A DNA stretch of 22,918 nt, taken from JBBQKF01 sp038326615. GTDB lineage: Bacteria; Bacillota; Clostridia; Saccharofermentanales; UBA5734. Numbering within the stretch: position 1 is the stretch's first letter; each line of letters opens with the position of its first letter. The translations under genes and the position numbers were made by a program. Below, one piece after another: positions 8,344 to 15,710 of this stretch. Under the pieces are notes generated by a model. The model ran no database searches. It had not been told where the DNA came from and saw nothing but the letters and a program-made list of their open reading frames with translations. The stretch covers positions 1 through 22,918 of the forward strand of contig JBBQKF010000050.1 in NCBI GenBank assembly GCA_038326615.1, given 5' to 3'.

Positions 8344-9420
8344 TTAGTATATACAGGATGCCACTTCCTCATACATGGCACTAATGTTTTCAAATGGTAT
8401 GTCGGGGCCAAATGAGCTAGATGTAAATTGAACAAAGTCCGCTACGTTTTTGCATTTTTCGAAATCTGCTCTAATTTTTTTCTTAACTTCTTCTGGCTTC
8501 ATATTAATAAGATCACTTGTTACAGATATTGCACCCATAATAAGTATTTTATTGCCGCTTTTAGGCCTTATCTTTAAAATATCATCCAATAAAATTCCGC
8601 ACTCAGATTGAAATCCTTGAAAACCCTCTATTCCAGAATCCATTAACATTGGGATAATTTGTCGAATATCGCCGTCAGAATGCCATATAGGACGGCAACC
8701 AACTTCATTTAGAGGTGCAAGACCATGTTTTAAAGTTGGTGCATAATATTTTTCTAAAAATTCAATAGAAATCATGCTCCCTCTTTGTGTGCATAAGTCT
8801 TCCCCCATATGGACAGCATGGGGATATATTTCTTCTTTAACTGCTTTCACTACCAATCTGCTCATGAAATTCCCTTTGACTCCACTAATTTCAAATAACT
8901 TTTGAGCTAAATGCGGAAATAAACCTATTAGCATAAAGTAGTTTTCATATCCGAATTCATTGTACCACATAGCATAACTTCCAAGCCCCCATTGCGCCGG
9001 CATGTTTACAATCCCAGTATTAAATTTGTCAAATTCAAAAATCGAGGTTTTTAACTTTTCATACTCATTGTCAAAATCTTTTTCAATTGTTTCTTCAATT
9101 TTTTCCGGTTCAGGCATATCTTTTATGTACTGAACGAATTCTTCAAATTCCATAGCGCCATGGCTTTTAGCGTAATTATTATGATCTATGCTTCTATATC
9201 CATCATCATTTATAGGAATAAGAATCGAAGTCAACCCATCTATACCCAATTTTTCATAAGCCATAAGGGAATAGTATTTTGGATTTGTCCAAAATAAATC
9301 CGCTGATATGGACAATAATTTAGTAATATGCCCTAGGTAAGGCATCCACCCTCCAATCGAGGGTAATCGATCAGGAATTTTCCCTGCAAATACAGCTTCA
9401 AGTCTTTCAAAATTATTCAT
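8344..9420 (-). CDS. URO-D-superfamily protein, subtype A (HSDG type), module 1
   Basis: A 358-residue URO-D/MtaA-like barrel. The start MNNFERLEAVFAGKIPDRLP is the standard family opening, though the ribosome site is weak (GATGAG), suggesting coupling to the gene ending at 9437, 16 bases upstream. HMGEDLCTQRG at 204-214 corresponds to the GDDWGQQ block of the 1309 gene. WHSDGD at 246-251 corresponds to HSCG but has Asp249 in place of the zinc-ligand Cys. The late-Cys position reads FTSSSFGPDIP, again without Cys. The MtaA zinc site is therefore absent or replaced by other ligands. It is the middle gene of the first C-A-B triad. Not HemE; function unproven. Confidence 0.8.
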   Translation of the reverse strand: MNNFERLEAVFAGKIPDRLPSIGGWMPYLGHITKLLSISADLFWTNPKYYSLMAYEKLGIDGLTSILIPINDDGYRSIDHNNYAKSHGAMEFEEFVQYIKDMPEPEKIEETIEKDFDNEYEKLKTSIFEFDKFNTGIVNMPAQWGLGSYAMWYNEFGYENYFMLIGLFPHLAQKLFEISGVKGNFMSRLVVKAVKEEIYPHAVHMGEDLCTQRGSMISIEFLEKYYAPTLKHGLAPLNEVGCRPIWHSDGDIRQIIPMLMDSGIEGFQGFQSECGILLDDILKIRPKSGNKILIMGAISVTSDLINMKPEEVKKKIRADFEKCKNVADFVQFTSSSFGPDIPFENISAMYEEVASCIY

Positions 9421-9436
9421 GAACTAATCTCATCTT

Positions 9437-10504
9437 TCATCTGAATTTTTCAATATCATCCTCTAATCTTTTAGCTTCATCAAAATCCTTTGCAAATGAA
9501 TAAACGAAAACTCCTTTTGTACCAATAGCTTTTAATAATGGAATTACCTCATGAGCCATTGCGCCTAAAATTTGAACGGATTTTCCTGCTTTCAATATTT
9601 TTTCATATAAAGGATACCACCTTGGATCGCCGCCGCCTTCAATGCCACACTGCGGGGTAAATTCAATTGCGGTAAGTTCTTTTATTGAAAGGAGAGAATC
9701 TACTTGTGATATGCACTGAGTACCATCAACATGGTACAATGAATTATCAAGCCAAGAACACTGGTCTGTTAAATATGGTACGACAAACTCATCAAACATA
9801 GATGGAGAAAACATGGCTGCTAAATCACATTGAACTTGTGAAGTTTTACCCATACCCCATATATCAAAATACCCAAAAGCAGAACTCATATCAGCCTGAC
9901 ATGTTAAAGAATATGTCTTATTGTATATTTTATTATAGGCTATGTTAATCTCAGAAAGTCTTCTATGCACCCAATCAGGTCGATCGAGCATATCAATTAA
10001 CAGAGAATCTGCTCCTCGTAGAGCACCAAGACAATCAAGGCCAGGTGAAAAGCCTGGGCAGCCAATTATTACATTCTCAATACTACTAGCATTTATTTCT
10101 CCGAATATTCGCTGCAAAAATCTCCAAAAATATGAGTTTGAGTTAAACATAATATTTTCATCGTCATCTTCTTTAATAGTTGGATAATACCATGTTGTGT
10201 CCTCGCCATATCCAATTTCTGCACCCAACAAAGGTGCTAACGAAACAGTGCCATATTCAGTCATAACAATAGGCAAATTATCCGAAATAAATACTTTATT
10301 TTCTAGTTTAGTTTTTATATCACAAAGTGCAAAGGCGATATCGGTATGCAACTTTTTGTAATACTCAGCCTTACTCCCTGTTTTAGAGTTCAAGTTGTCT
10401 GAATTGTTGGGAATATGTATTGTAACAACAAAATCATTTTTATTCCAAAATCCTAGATGGTGTTGCTTTGCTTTTGCGAAGTTCTTTTTATATGTATAAT
10501 CCAT
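9437..10504 (-). CDS. URO-D-superfamily protein, subtype C (GEDTxW / YHVDG type), module 1
   Basis: A 355-residue protein, with AAGGGG upstream of the ATG at 10504. It is paralogous to the product of 15711-16760: both open with a short Lys-rich helix and an aromatic residue (HLGFW here, NEYW there), and share [EI]-GYGEDTTW near 97-105, PGLDCLGALRG near 154-164, SPSMFDEFVVP near 233-243 and YHVDGTQ at 257-263. The HxDG strand aligns with HxCG of the MtaA type, placing it distantly in the URO-D superfamily; His258 and Asp260 are candidate ligands. It is the first gene of the module 1 triad and stands just downstream of a strong hairpin, so its expression should depend on read-through or on a promoter very near the hairpin. 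No signal peptide. Function inferred only. Confidence 0.72.
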   Translation of the reverse strand: MDYTYKKNFAKAKQHHLGFWNKNDFVVTIHIPNNSDNLNSKTGSKAEYYKKLHTDIAFALCDIKTKLENKVFISDNLPIVMTEYGTVSLAPLLGAEIGYGEDTTWYYPTIKEDDDENIMFNSNSYFWRFLQRIFGEINASSIENVIIGCPGFSPGLDCLGALRGADSLLIDMLDRPDWVHRRLSEINIAYNKIYNKTYSLTCQADMSSAFGYFDIWGMGKTSQVQCDLAAMFSPSMFDEFVVPYLTDQCSWLDNSLYHVDGTQCISQVDSLLSIKELTAIEFTPQCGIEGGGDPRWYPLYEKILKAGKSVQILGAMAHEVIPLLKAIGTKGVFVYSFAKDFDEAKRLEDDIEKFR

Positions 10505-10533
10505 ATAAATCCCCTTTTATTATTTCAGGTATT

Positions 10534-10572
10534 AGAAAAAGCCGTCTAGCTATAAAGCTGGAGGCTTTTTCT
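10534..10572 (-). terminator. strong hairpin/terminator inside the gene cluster
   Basis: Arms 10534-10543 (AGAAAAAGCC) and 10563-10572 pair perfectly, and 10545-10551 with 10556-10562 add seven pairs (one G-U). There is a single bulged G at 10544 and an ATAA loop. The distal arm ends in GGCTTTTTCT on the minus strand, a classic intrinsic terminator, and it is almost symmetric so it could act both ways. It lies between the exported-protein gene and the first URO-D-like gene of module 1, only about 30 bases before that gene's start codon. Confidence 0.82.
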
Positions 10573-10626
10573 ATCGGATAAAAATTATTTAATTTAAATA
10601 AAGTTTAGATATTAACTGTCAAACTA

Positions 10627-11463
10627 TTATTTAACTGTTCCTTTTCTTTTACGATTAATTGCTAATACTGATGTTGTTGCAGCAATTAATAATATAGGGA
10701 ATAAAACTTTGCTACTATTATCGCTTGTTTGTGGAGTTGTATCATCTGACATTGAAGTTGTATCAGATGCGACTTCAGAAGTAGCCATCGATGAAGATGG
10801 TTCTGACACTTCAGGATCAGGATTAGTAACACCAAAGTATTTTATATTATCAAATACTACATTATAAAGAGTGGCAACGCCCCAAACCGACATAACAAGT
10901 ACGCGTGTCTCGGGTGTCTCATTTCCCATTGGGTATGTTGTCATATATGAAGCGAATGGAATACAAATTTCACCCTTAAACCCAGCTACAACTACTAAAG
11001 GAAAATATATATTCGTTGAAGGATCTGTTTCCACATAAGTTGATGTCCCCTCAGCTTTGACAAAATATTTTTTTGCAACGTCTACTGCGTTATATGATAC
11101 CAATGGGGATATCGAAAGATCTACTCCGGAAGTATTATTAATCCAAAAACTTATGCCAGTTGCACCGGCTTCATAATTAAAAGTCTTTTGGAAATCCAGT
11201 CTTTCAGCTGCGCCGCCATTTGTAACTTTAAGTGCTGCACCTGACTGTGTGCCTGTTGTTGTACGCTCAATTGTTGTTGCCGCATTTCCATATGGGTAAA
11301 GAATATATCCTGCATTTTTTACAGCCTGGGTGGTTGCATAGCTATTAAAATTGTCAAGTGTTTTAAAGTCAGTTGGCGCAACAAGGGCTGCTGATGAAAA
11401 TACAGAAAATGCTGCAAATGTAGCAATGATTGTCGTGACCATTAAAAATTTAAATTTTTTCAT
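10627..11463 (-). CDS. exported protein with one carbohydrate-binding-like domain and sorting-like C-terminus
   Basis: A 278-residue surface protein. The ATG at 11463 has AGAGGAGAT upstream; the upstream in-frame extension would bury the signal peptide. Residues 1-25 are a signal peptide ending near SSA. Residues 36-212 form one copy of the domain found twice in the product of 16885-18615: TLDNFNSY at the start, KKYFVK near 131-136, GFKGEICIPF at 161-170 and VFDNIKYFG at 203-211. A Ser/Thr/Asp-rich linker (215-243) leads to TPQTSD, a hydrophobic segment (253-269) and RKRK. That layout resembles a sortase signal, with S where LPXTG has G; C. difficile-type sortases accept PxT[GS]-like motifs. 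It could instead be a plain membrane anchor. Probable glycan capture at the cell surface; the domain family is not one I can name. Confidence 0.72.
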   Translation of the reverse strand: MKKFKFLMVTTIIATFAAFSVFSSAALVAPTDFKTLDNFNSYATTQAVKNAGYILYPYGNAATTIERTTTGTQSGAALKVTNGGAAERLDFQKTFNYEAGATGISFWINNTSGVDLSISPLVSYNAVDVAKKYFVKAEGTSTYVETDPSTNIYFPLVVVAGFKGEICIPFASYMTTYPMGNETPETRVLVMSVWGVATLYNVVFDNIKYFGVTNPDPEVSEPSSSMATSEVASDTTSMSDDTTPQTSDNSSKVLFPILLIAATTSVLAINRKRKGTVK

Positions 11464-11818
11464 AAAATATCTCCTCTTAATTTTATTTGTAGTGTTATCT
11501 ACGTTTTTGTAATTTTTTGACTTCTGAATTCTTAAAATATGATTTTTATAAGTCCTGTTCTTCTTTTGTTCATTCAACTTTCACTTTTGTTTTCAAGATG
11601 AATCCGATATTTGACAATAAGCAACAGCCATAATAACCACTCCTCTCAAATAATGAATCTATTTTTTTGGCCATTAACGCATATCTCAGATACTATTATT
11701 ATTACATGCGTTTTGTGTTAACATTGAATGCCTAATGTTATTATATATAAAAATTAACAGTAATTTGTAAAATATTTGATGTACATTGCTATATATGACA
11801 AATATACTCACATCTTTT
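11464..11818. other. intergenic region between the two modules
   Basis: This 355-bp region separates the end of module 2 (subtype A gene, stop at 11819) from the exported-protein gene of module 1. It contains a TATAAT-like hexamer on the minus strand (11745-11740) without a well-spaced -35, a short inverted repeat AACGCAT/ATGCGTT (11676-11682 and 11706-11712) and one very short ORF with a good ribosome site (listed separately). No clear terminator is seen for module 2. It is the longest gap in the minus-strand cluster, so a promoter for module 1 most likely sits here. Confidence 0.45.
11593..11631 (-). CDS. possible 12-residue leader peptide
   Basis: An ATG at 11631 stands 7-8 bases after GAGAGGAGTGG, a strong ribosome site that serves no other start. 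It opens a 12-codon frame, MAVAYCQISDSS, ended by TGA. It lies about 130 bases upstream of the exported-protein gene. It could be a leader peptide, the remnant of a larger gene, or chance. No attenuator hairpin was found directly after it, and the composition suggests no particular sensed amino acid. Confidence 0.2.
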   Translation of the reverse strand: MAVAYCQISDSS

Positions 11819-12898
11819 TCACTCTTTCAAATAATTGATTGCTTCATCATACATCAGAAGAATGTTTTCAATCGGAGTATTAGCTTGAATATTGTGGCAA
11901 GGGGCTAAAATATATCCAGTCTTATCGGCAAATAGAATATCTATGCAAGTTCTAACTTCTTCAATGATTTGATTTTTTGTTCCGAAAGGTAGAACAAATT
12001 GGTTATCAATTCCACCATGGAAAGAAAGAGTTTGGCCATATTGAGCTTTTAATTCAGCTATATTCCAGGTCGGCAGATGCCATTGTAATGGGTTTAGAAC
12101 GTCAATACCCTTATTGACAAGCCAGTCAAGTGCCGGAATCATTGCTCCGTCGTCATGATGAAACACCTTCGCATCATAGCTTTTTACAAGCTTAATGTTT
12201 TCCTCATAAATATCCCCCAAATACTCATCAATCATCGACAGGCTAATCAGCAAGTTGTTTTGGCTGCCAAAATCGTCAGTTACCTGTGCCAAGTCAATCC
12301 TTCCATCACCGTACTCAAGCGTCTTTTTCATGTGATCATAAGAAAAACTTTGTATTTCGCCCAATATATATTTCGCCAGTTCAGGTTCTAACGCAAAATC
12401 AACCAACATATTTTCGGTTCCTCGAAGCATCTCATACATATATGTTACGGATGTGTACCCACCTTCGACTGCATAACCCTCAAAATCTTTTATTTGCTGA
12501 GGAATAACAGAATAGTCATACATATCAGTAGTAGGGAAGGAATAATTTGCTCTTATTTCATCAATAGTATCATATTCTGCAAGAACTGCTTTAATTGGTT
12601 CCTCATACACACCTTGATTACCGGGAAGCATAACTTTCTTCATTTCTATCCCCCAGGCATCCCAGTATCCCATTCCATTCTTTGGATAAGGCCCGCAATA
12701 CATTATCTTATCAAGTTTCATCGACTTTGAAAGGTCTTTCATACATTTTACACCATAATATGAGAATAATTTATCAGTTATTTCCGAGACACCCCAATAA
12801 TCAAGAGGAATCCTATCAACCTCAAGATGATTAATAGCTCGCAATATTCTTTCTTTAGATGTAATTAGATCTTTACAAGTTTCCTTAATATAGTTCAT
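11819..12898 (-). CDS. URO-D-superfamily protein, subtype A (HDDG type), module 2
   Basis: A 359-residue URO-D/MtaA-like barrel. Its ATG at 12898 is one base after the stop of the preceding subtype B gene and lacks a strong ribosome site, so translation is probably coupled. TSKERILRAINHLEVDRIPL near 13-32 is the family opening. VTDDFGSQ at 206-213 matches GDDWGQQ of the 1309 gene, and FHHDDGAM at 246-253 matches HSCG with Asp250 replacing Cys. Unlike the other subtype A proteins it keeps a late Cys, in LAPCHNIQANTP (Cys334), close to the MtaA pattern. A mixed His/Asp/Cys metal site is therefore possible. It ends the second triad and is not HemE. A methyl-transfer role is inferred from the family only. 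Confidence 0.82.
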   Translation of the reverse strand: MNYIKETCKDLITSKERILRAINHLEVDRIPLDYWGVSEITDKLFSYYGVKCMKDLSKSMKLDKIMYCGPYPKNGMGYWDAWGIEMKKVMLPGNQGVYEEPIKAVLAEYDTIDEIRANYSFPTTDMYDYSVIPQQIKDFEGYAVEGGYTSVTYMYEMLRGTENMLVDFALEPELAKYILGEIQSFSYDHMKKTLEYGDGRIDLAQVTDDFGSQNNLLISLSMIDEYLGDIYEENIKLVKSYDAKVFHHDDGAMIPALDWLVNKGIDVLNPLQWHLPTWNIAELKAQYGQTLSFHGGIDNQFVLPFGTKNQIIEEVRTCIDILFADKTGYILAPCHNIQANTPIENILLMYDEAINYLKE

Positions 12899-12899
12899 T

Positions 12900-14111
12900 T
12901 TATTTTATATTCTTTCTAACAAGATTTATCCAATTCTGAAATTTCATTGGATCATTTCTATATTCATAGACGTCCCTATAAATAAATTCAACCAAATTAT
13001 TACCAACACTTTCAAGTGTCAATACTATTTCTTTTTCTTGAGACTTTATATCTGGATCATCAAAGCAGATGAACTGTGGAGATAGTTTCTTTGAAAACAC
13101 ATATTTATCTTTTAGTAATTTCCCCATTCCAACAAAATCGCTCCAAGGTGAAACCGAAACGCTTCTTATGTTGTTCATATACTTTTCTATTCTTTCAAAT
13201 CTATCATGTAATTGTTCACAACACCCATAGTATACCAACCCAAAATGCTTTGAAATCTCTCCCATAGCTGGAAGAAATGCGTCTTCAAAAAGTTCTGGTG
13301 ATATTGTTGTTGTTTCCTGTGATTCCATCCAAACCCATAAATCAGACATTCTCACTTTCCCATCTATTGATTTGTTAAGACCTGAAACATAGCCGTAGCT
13401 ACCAGAACCAGAAATCTGATTTTTATTATTCAGCGTTAGTGCATTATTCATTTCAAGGTTTCTCATTTTTGAAAGGTAATCGTCTTTAATGTATTCAACC
13501 ATTTCTGCCATTGCATTTGGTTCGTCAATAAGCCAAAAATACATATTATCCATACCGATTAAATCCAATATGAATTTGGATAACTGAGGTAAATTGTAAT
13601 TTGCATATTGTAAATTAACATTAATTGTTCCATCAAAAACTTCTTCTAGATATTTTTTAGTCATTAGTGATTTCTCAAAATCAACCTCGATTTTTCTCTT
13701 TTTAAGCTTTTTAATATCACTAACTGTGGAGATAGGATGATTTGATAACACTGCATGAGTGTCATTATTTATTATGTATTCTAACCCTACTCCATAATCT
13801 GCGTTTTCGTATCGCAATTGATAATCGAGTTTAAATTCATCTAGCAATATATAGTCATCATCTAGGCTATTAACATGTTTAATTCCCTCACGTAAGCCTC
13901 TTTCAATAGTCCTTAGATACAAATCTTCACACATTAGTTCTTCAGGTTTAATAAAGTCCGACATAAGTTCTGTTTCAACTATAATTGCAGGTCTTATTGG
14001 ATTTAAGTCATGAAGTCTTGTCCATACATCTGCACGCTCATCCATAATGCTGTTTTTTGCTAGTTTTGACCACTCTTTTGTAAGATCTCTTATTATTTGA
14101 TAATCATTCAT
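12900..14111 (-). CDS. URO-D-superfamily protein, subtype B (YGCCE type), module 2
   Basis: A 403-residue paralogue of the product of 7093-8319. The ATG at 14111 is used because GGAGGT lies directly before it; an in-frame GTG at 14123 overlaps that ribosome site and is unlikely. Matching blocks are SIMDERADVW at 21-30, LMCEDLYLR near 59-67, WVWMESQETTTISP near 259-272, YYGCCEQLHDR at 294-304 and SVSVSPW near 314. C297, C298, E299 and H302 are conserved between the two paralogues, while the His before YGCCE in the module 1 copy is Tyr here. It is co-transcribed with the GH4 gene 46 bases upstream and overlaps functionally with the subtype A gene 1 base downstream. Cytoplasmic; reaction unknown. 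Confidence 0.7.
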   Translation of the reverse strand: MNDYQIIRDLTKEWSKLAKNSIMDERADVWTRLHDLNPIRPAIIVETELMSDFIKPEELMCEDLYLRTIERGLREGIKHVNSLDDDYILLDEFKLDYQLRYENADYGVGLEYIINNDTHAVLSNHPISTVSDIKKLKKRKIEVDFEKSLMTKKYLEEVFDGTINVNLQYANYNLPQLSKFILDLIGMDNMYFWLIDEPNAMAEMVEYIKDDYLSKMRNLEMNNALTLNNKNQISGSGSYGYVSGLNKSIDGKVRMSDLWVWMESQETTTISPELFEDAFLPAMGEISKHFGLVYYGCCEQLHDRFERIEKYMNNIRSVSVSPWSDFVGMGKLLKDKYVFSKKLSPQFICFDDPDIKSQEKEIVLTLESVGNNLVEFIYRDVYEYRNDPMKFQNWINLVRKNIK

Positions 14112-14157
14112 TTTTACCTCCACAATTTATTCATCACAAAATGCAATGTATAAATCT

Positions 14158-15648
14158 TCATCCTTTGCTCGAAGCTGACACCATTTCTCTAGTCTTTTCT
14201 TTTTCGGTGCTCATTTCTTCGATTGATTTTTCATGAACTTTATTTTCCGCTGAATAGATTTCCTTTATTATATATGTTCCGTTTCTTTTAGCATCTTCTA
14301 TTCTTATTTCTGCTTTTTCAATTTCAGAAGCATATTGAGGTAACCATTCCTTTTCGGCAATAAGCATTTCGTCAGTAAGCTGCCAAACTTCATTAGGATT
14401 AAGAACCGCTCCTATAAGCGGATCCAACAACATTGCCTGTTTCAGTAGTGTCACATCTCCGTTTACCGCTGCTTCTACTGCCAGTCTTTGAACAGAAATG
14501 CTCTGGTTGCAGATGGCTGCGCACCCAAGTGGCAGATCACCTATACTCGGTACGGAAATTCCATTTTTATCAACATAACATGGAACTTCGACAATCGCAT
14601 CAGCAGGAAGATTTGTAATTGTAGCATAATTAACAACATTGAAGTGCCCACGATAAATTCGACCTGTTTCAATAGCTTCGATTATGTATGAGAGATGTTC
14701 AAATCGGGTGTTGTTCTCATCATATTTTTTTGGGTCTTCCTTCATCCAGTTTGGAAAATCGTATTCAAACCAGTTTCTACCTTCCTTGCAGATTCTCAGG
14801 TATCCTCCGGTTTCTCCGTCAATCCAGGATTTGAATGATATCCAATCCTTAATTTCACACGGACGCTTTCTGTACCATGCTAGGTATTCTGATAAATGCC
14901 CATTGCTTTCGGTGGAAAAATATCCAAAACGCTTAAATATATCTATTCGCACTTTTTCTTTTTCGCTATAATCTTCATCAGCTATCATTTTCTCAAGAAG
15001 TTCTCTGCTAATATCTACCCCATTATGTTTCACTGATATGTACCATGTCTGATGGTTAATTCCCGCACAGATTATATCTACTTCTTGCCTTTCTAGTCCG
15101 AACAACTTCGCGATTTCATTATGCCCGTTTATTACTCCATGACATAATCCTATGGTTTGAACCCCACCATATTTGTTACAGGCCCATGTAATCATCGCAT
15201 TTGGATTTGCATAATTGAACATTATTGCTCCTGGCTTTGAGTACCTCTTAATATCAGCACAAAATTCCAAAATAGCTTGAATTCCCCTTTGTCCATAAAA
15301 TATACCACCTGCACTCAAAGTGTCACCAACACATTGGTCGATACCATATTTCAGAGGAATTTCTATATCTTTTTCAAATCCTTCAAGACCGCCAATTCTA
15401 ACGGTATTGATAATGTAATCAGCATCCGTTAATGCTTTTGTGCGGTCTAATGTACTTTCGATTTTAATAGCCAGATTATTGCTATCAATATCTCTTTGAC
15501 ATAACTGCGTCACCATATCGAGATTCATTTCATTAATATCAGTAAATGCAACTTCTATATCTTGCAATTCTTTCACTGACAAAATGTCTGTCAACAGATT
15601 TCTTGTAAAGCCAATGCTTCCAGCTCCGATTATTGTAATCTTCGTCAT
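14158..15648 (-). CDS. GH4 glycosidase, alpha-glucuronidase/alpha-galactosidase type
   Basis: A glycoside hydrolase of family 4, 496 residues, using NAD+ and a divalent metal with a redox-elimination mechanism. The ATG at 15648 starts MTKITIIGAGSIG, the Rossmann nucleotide-binding strand; GGGAGA precedes it, and the upstream in-frame ATG would add 17 residues before that strand. NYANPNAMITWA begins at 145, GLCHGVINGHNE holds Cys169 and His170 (metal ligands), and CAGINHQTWY begins at 194. In GH4 the tetrad at the metal site tracks substrate: CHSV for alpha-galactosidase, CHEV for alpha-glucosidase, CNVP for phospho-glycosidases and CHGx for alpha-glucuronidase. CHGV here favours alpha-glucuronidase-like specificity, though homology-based annotation would probably read alpha-galactosidase. 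It lies between two URO-D-like genes, so its product may act on the same sugar they do. Confidence 0.85.
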   Translation of the reverse strand: MTKITIIGAGSIGFTRNLLTDILSVKELQDIEVAFTDINEMNLDMVTQLCQRDIDSNNLAIKIESTLDRTKALTDADYIINTVRIGGLEGFEKDIEIPLKYGIDQCVGDTLSAGGIFYGQRGIQAILEFCADIKRYSKPGAIMFNYANPNAMITWACNKYGGVQTIGLCHGVINGHNEIAKLFGLERQEVDIICAGINHQTWYISVKHNGVDISRELLEKMIADEDYSEKEKVRIDIFKRFGYFSTESNGHLSEYLAWYRKRPCEIKDWISFKSWIDGETGGYLRICKEGRNWFEYDFPNWMKEDPKKYDENNTRFEHLSYIIEAIETGRIYRGHFNVVNYATITNLPADAIVEVPCYVDKNGISVPSIGDLPLGCAAICNQSISVQRLAVEAAVNGDVTLLKQAMLLDPLIGAVLNPNEVWQLTDEMLIAEKEWLPQYASEIEKAEIRIEDAKRNGTYIIKEIYSAENKVHEKSIEEMSTEKEKTREMVSASSKG

Positions 15649-15710
15649 AAATGTTTCTCCCTGTAAACTCAAATATTTTCTAATAAATGTTCTTTTCAAA
15701 AAAACTGTTT

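Noticed and set aside
10617..10622. Perfect TTGACA as a firm promoter for the module 1 triad
   Set aside because: No hexamer 16-18 bases downstream resembles TATAAT well enough, and the start would lie ahead of a strong terminator; kept only as a possibility.
11676..11712. Inverted repeat AACGCAT/ATGCGTT as a terminator of module 2
   Set aside because: The loop is 23 bases, the stem is only 7 bp, and on the minus strand it is followed by A's, not T's.
14158..15648. GH4 gene as a phospho-alpha-glucosidase
   Set aside because: The CNVP-type signature of phospho-glycosidases is absent (CHGV is present) and the uptake system is ABC-type, not PTS.
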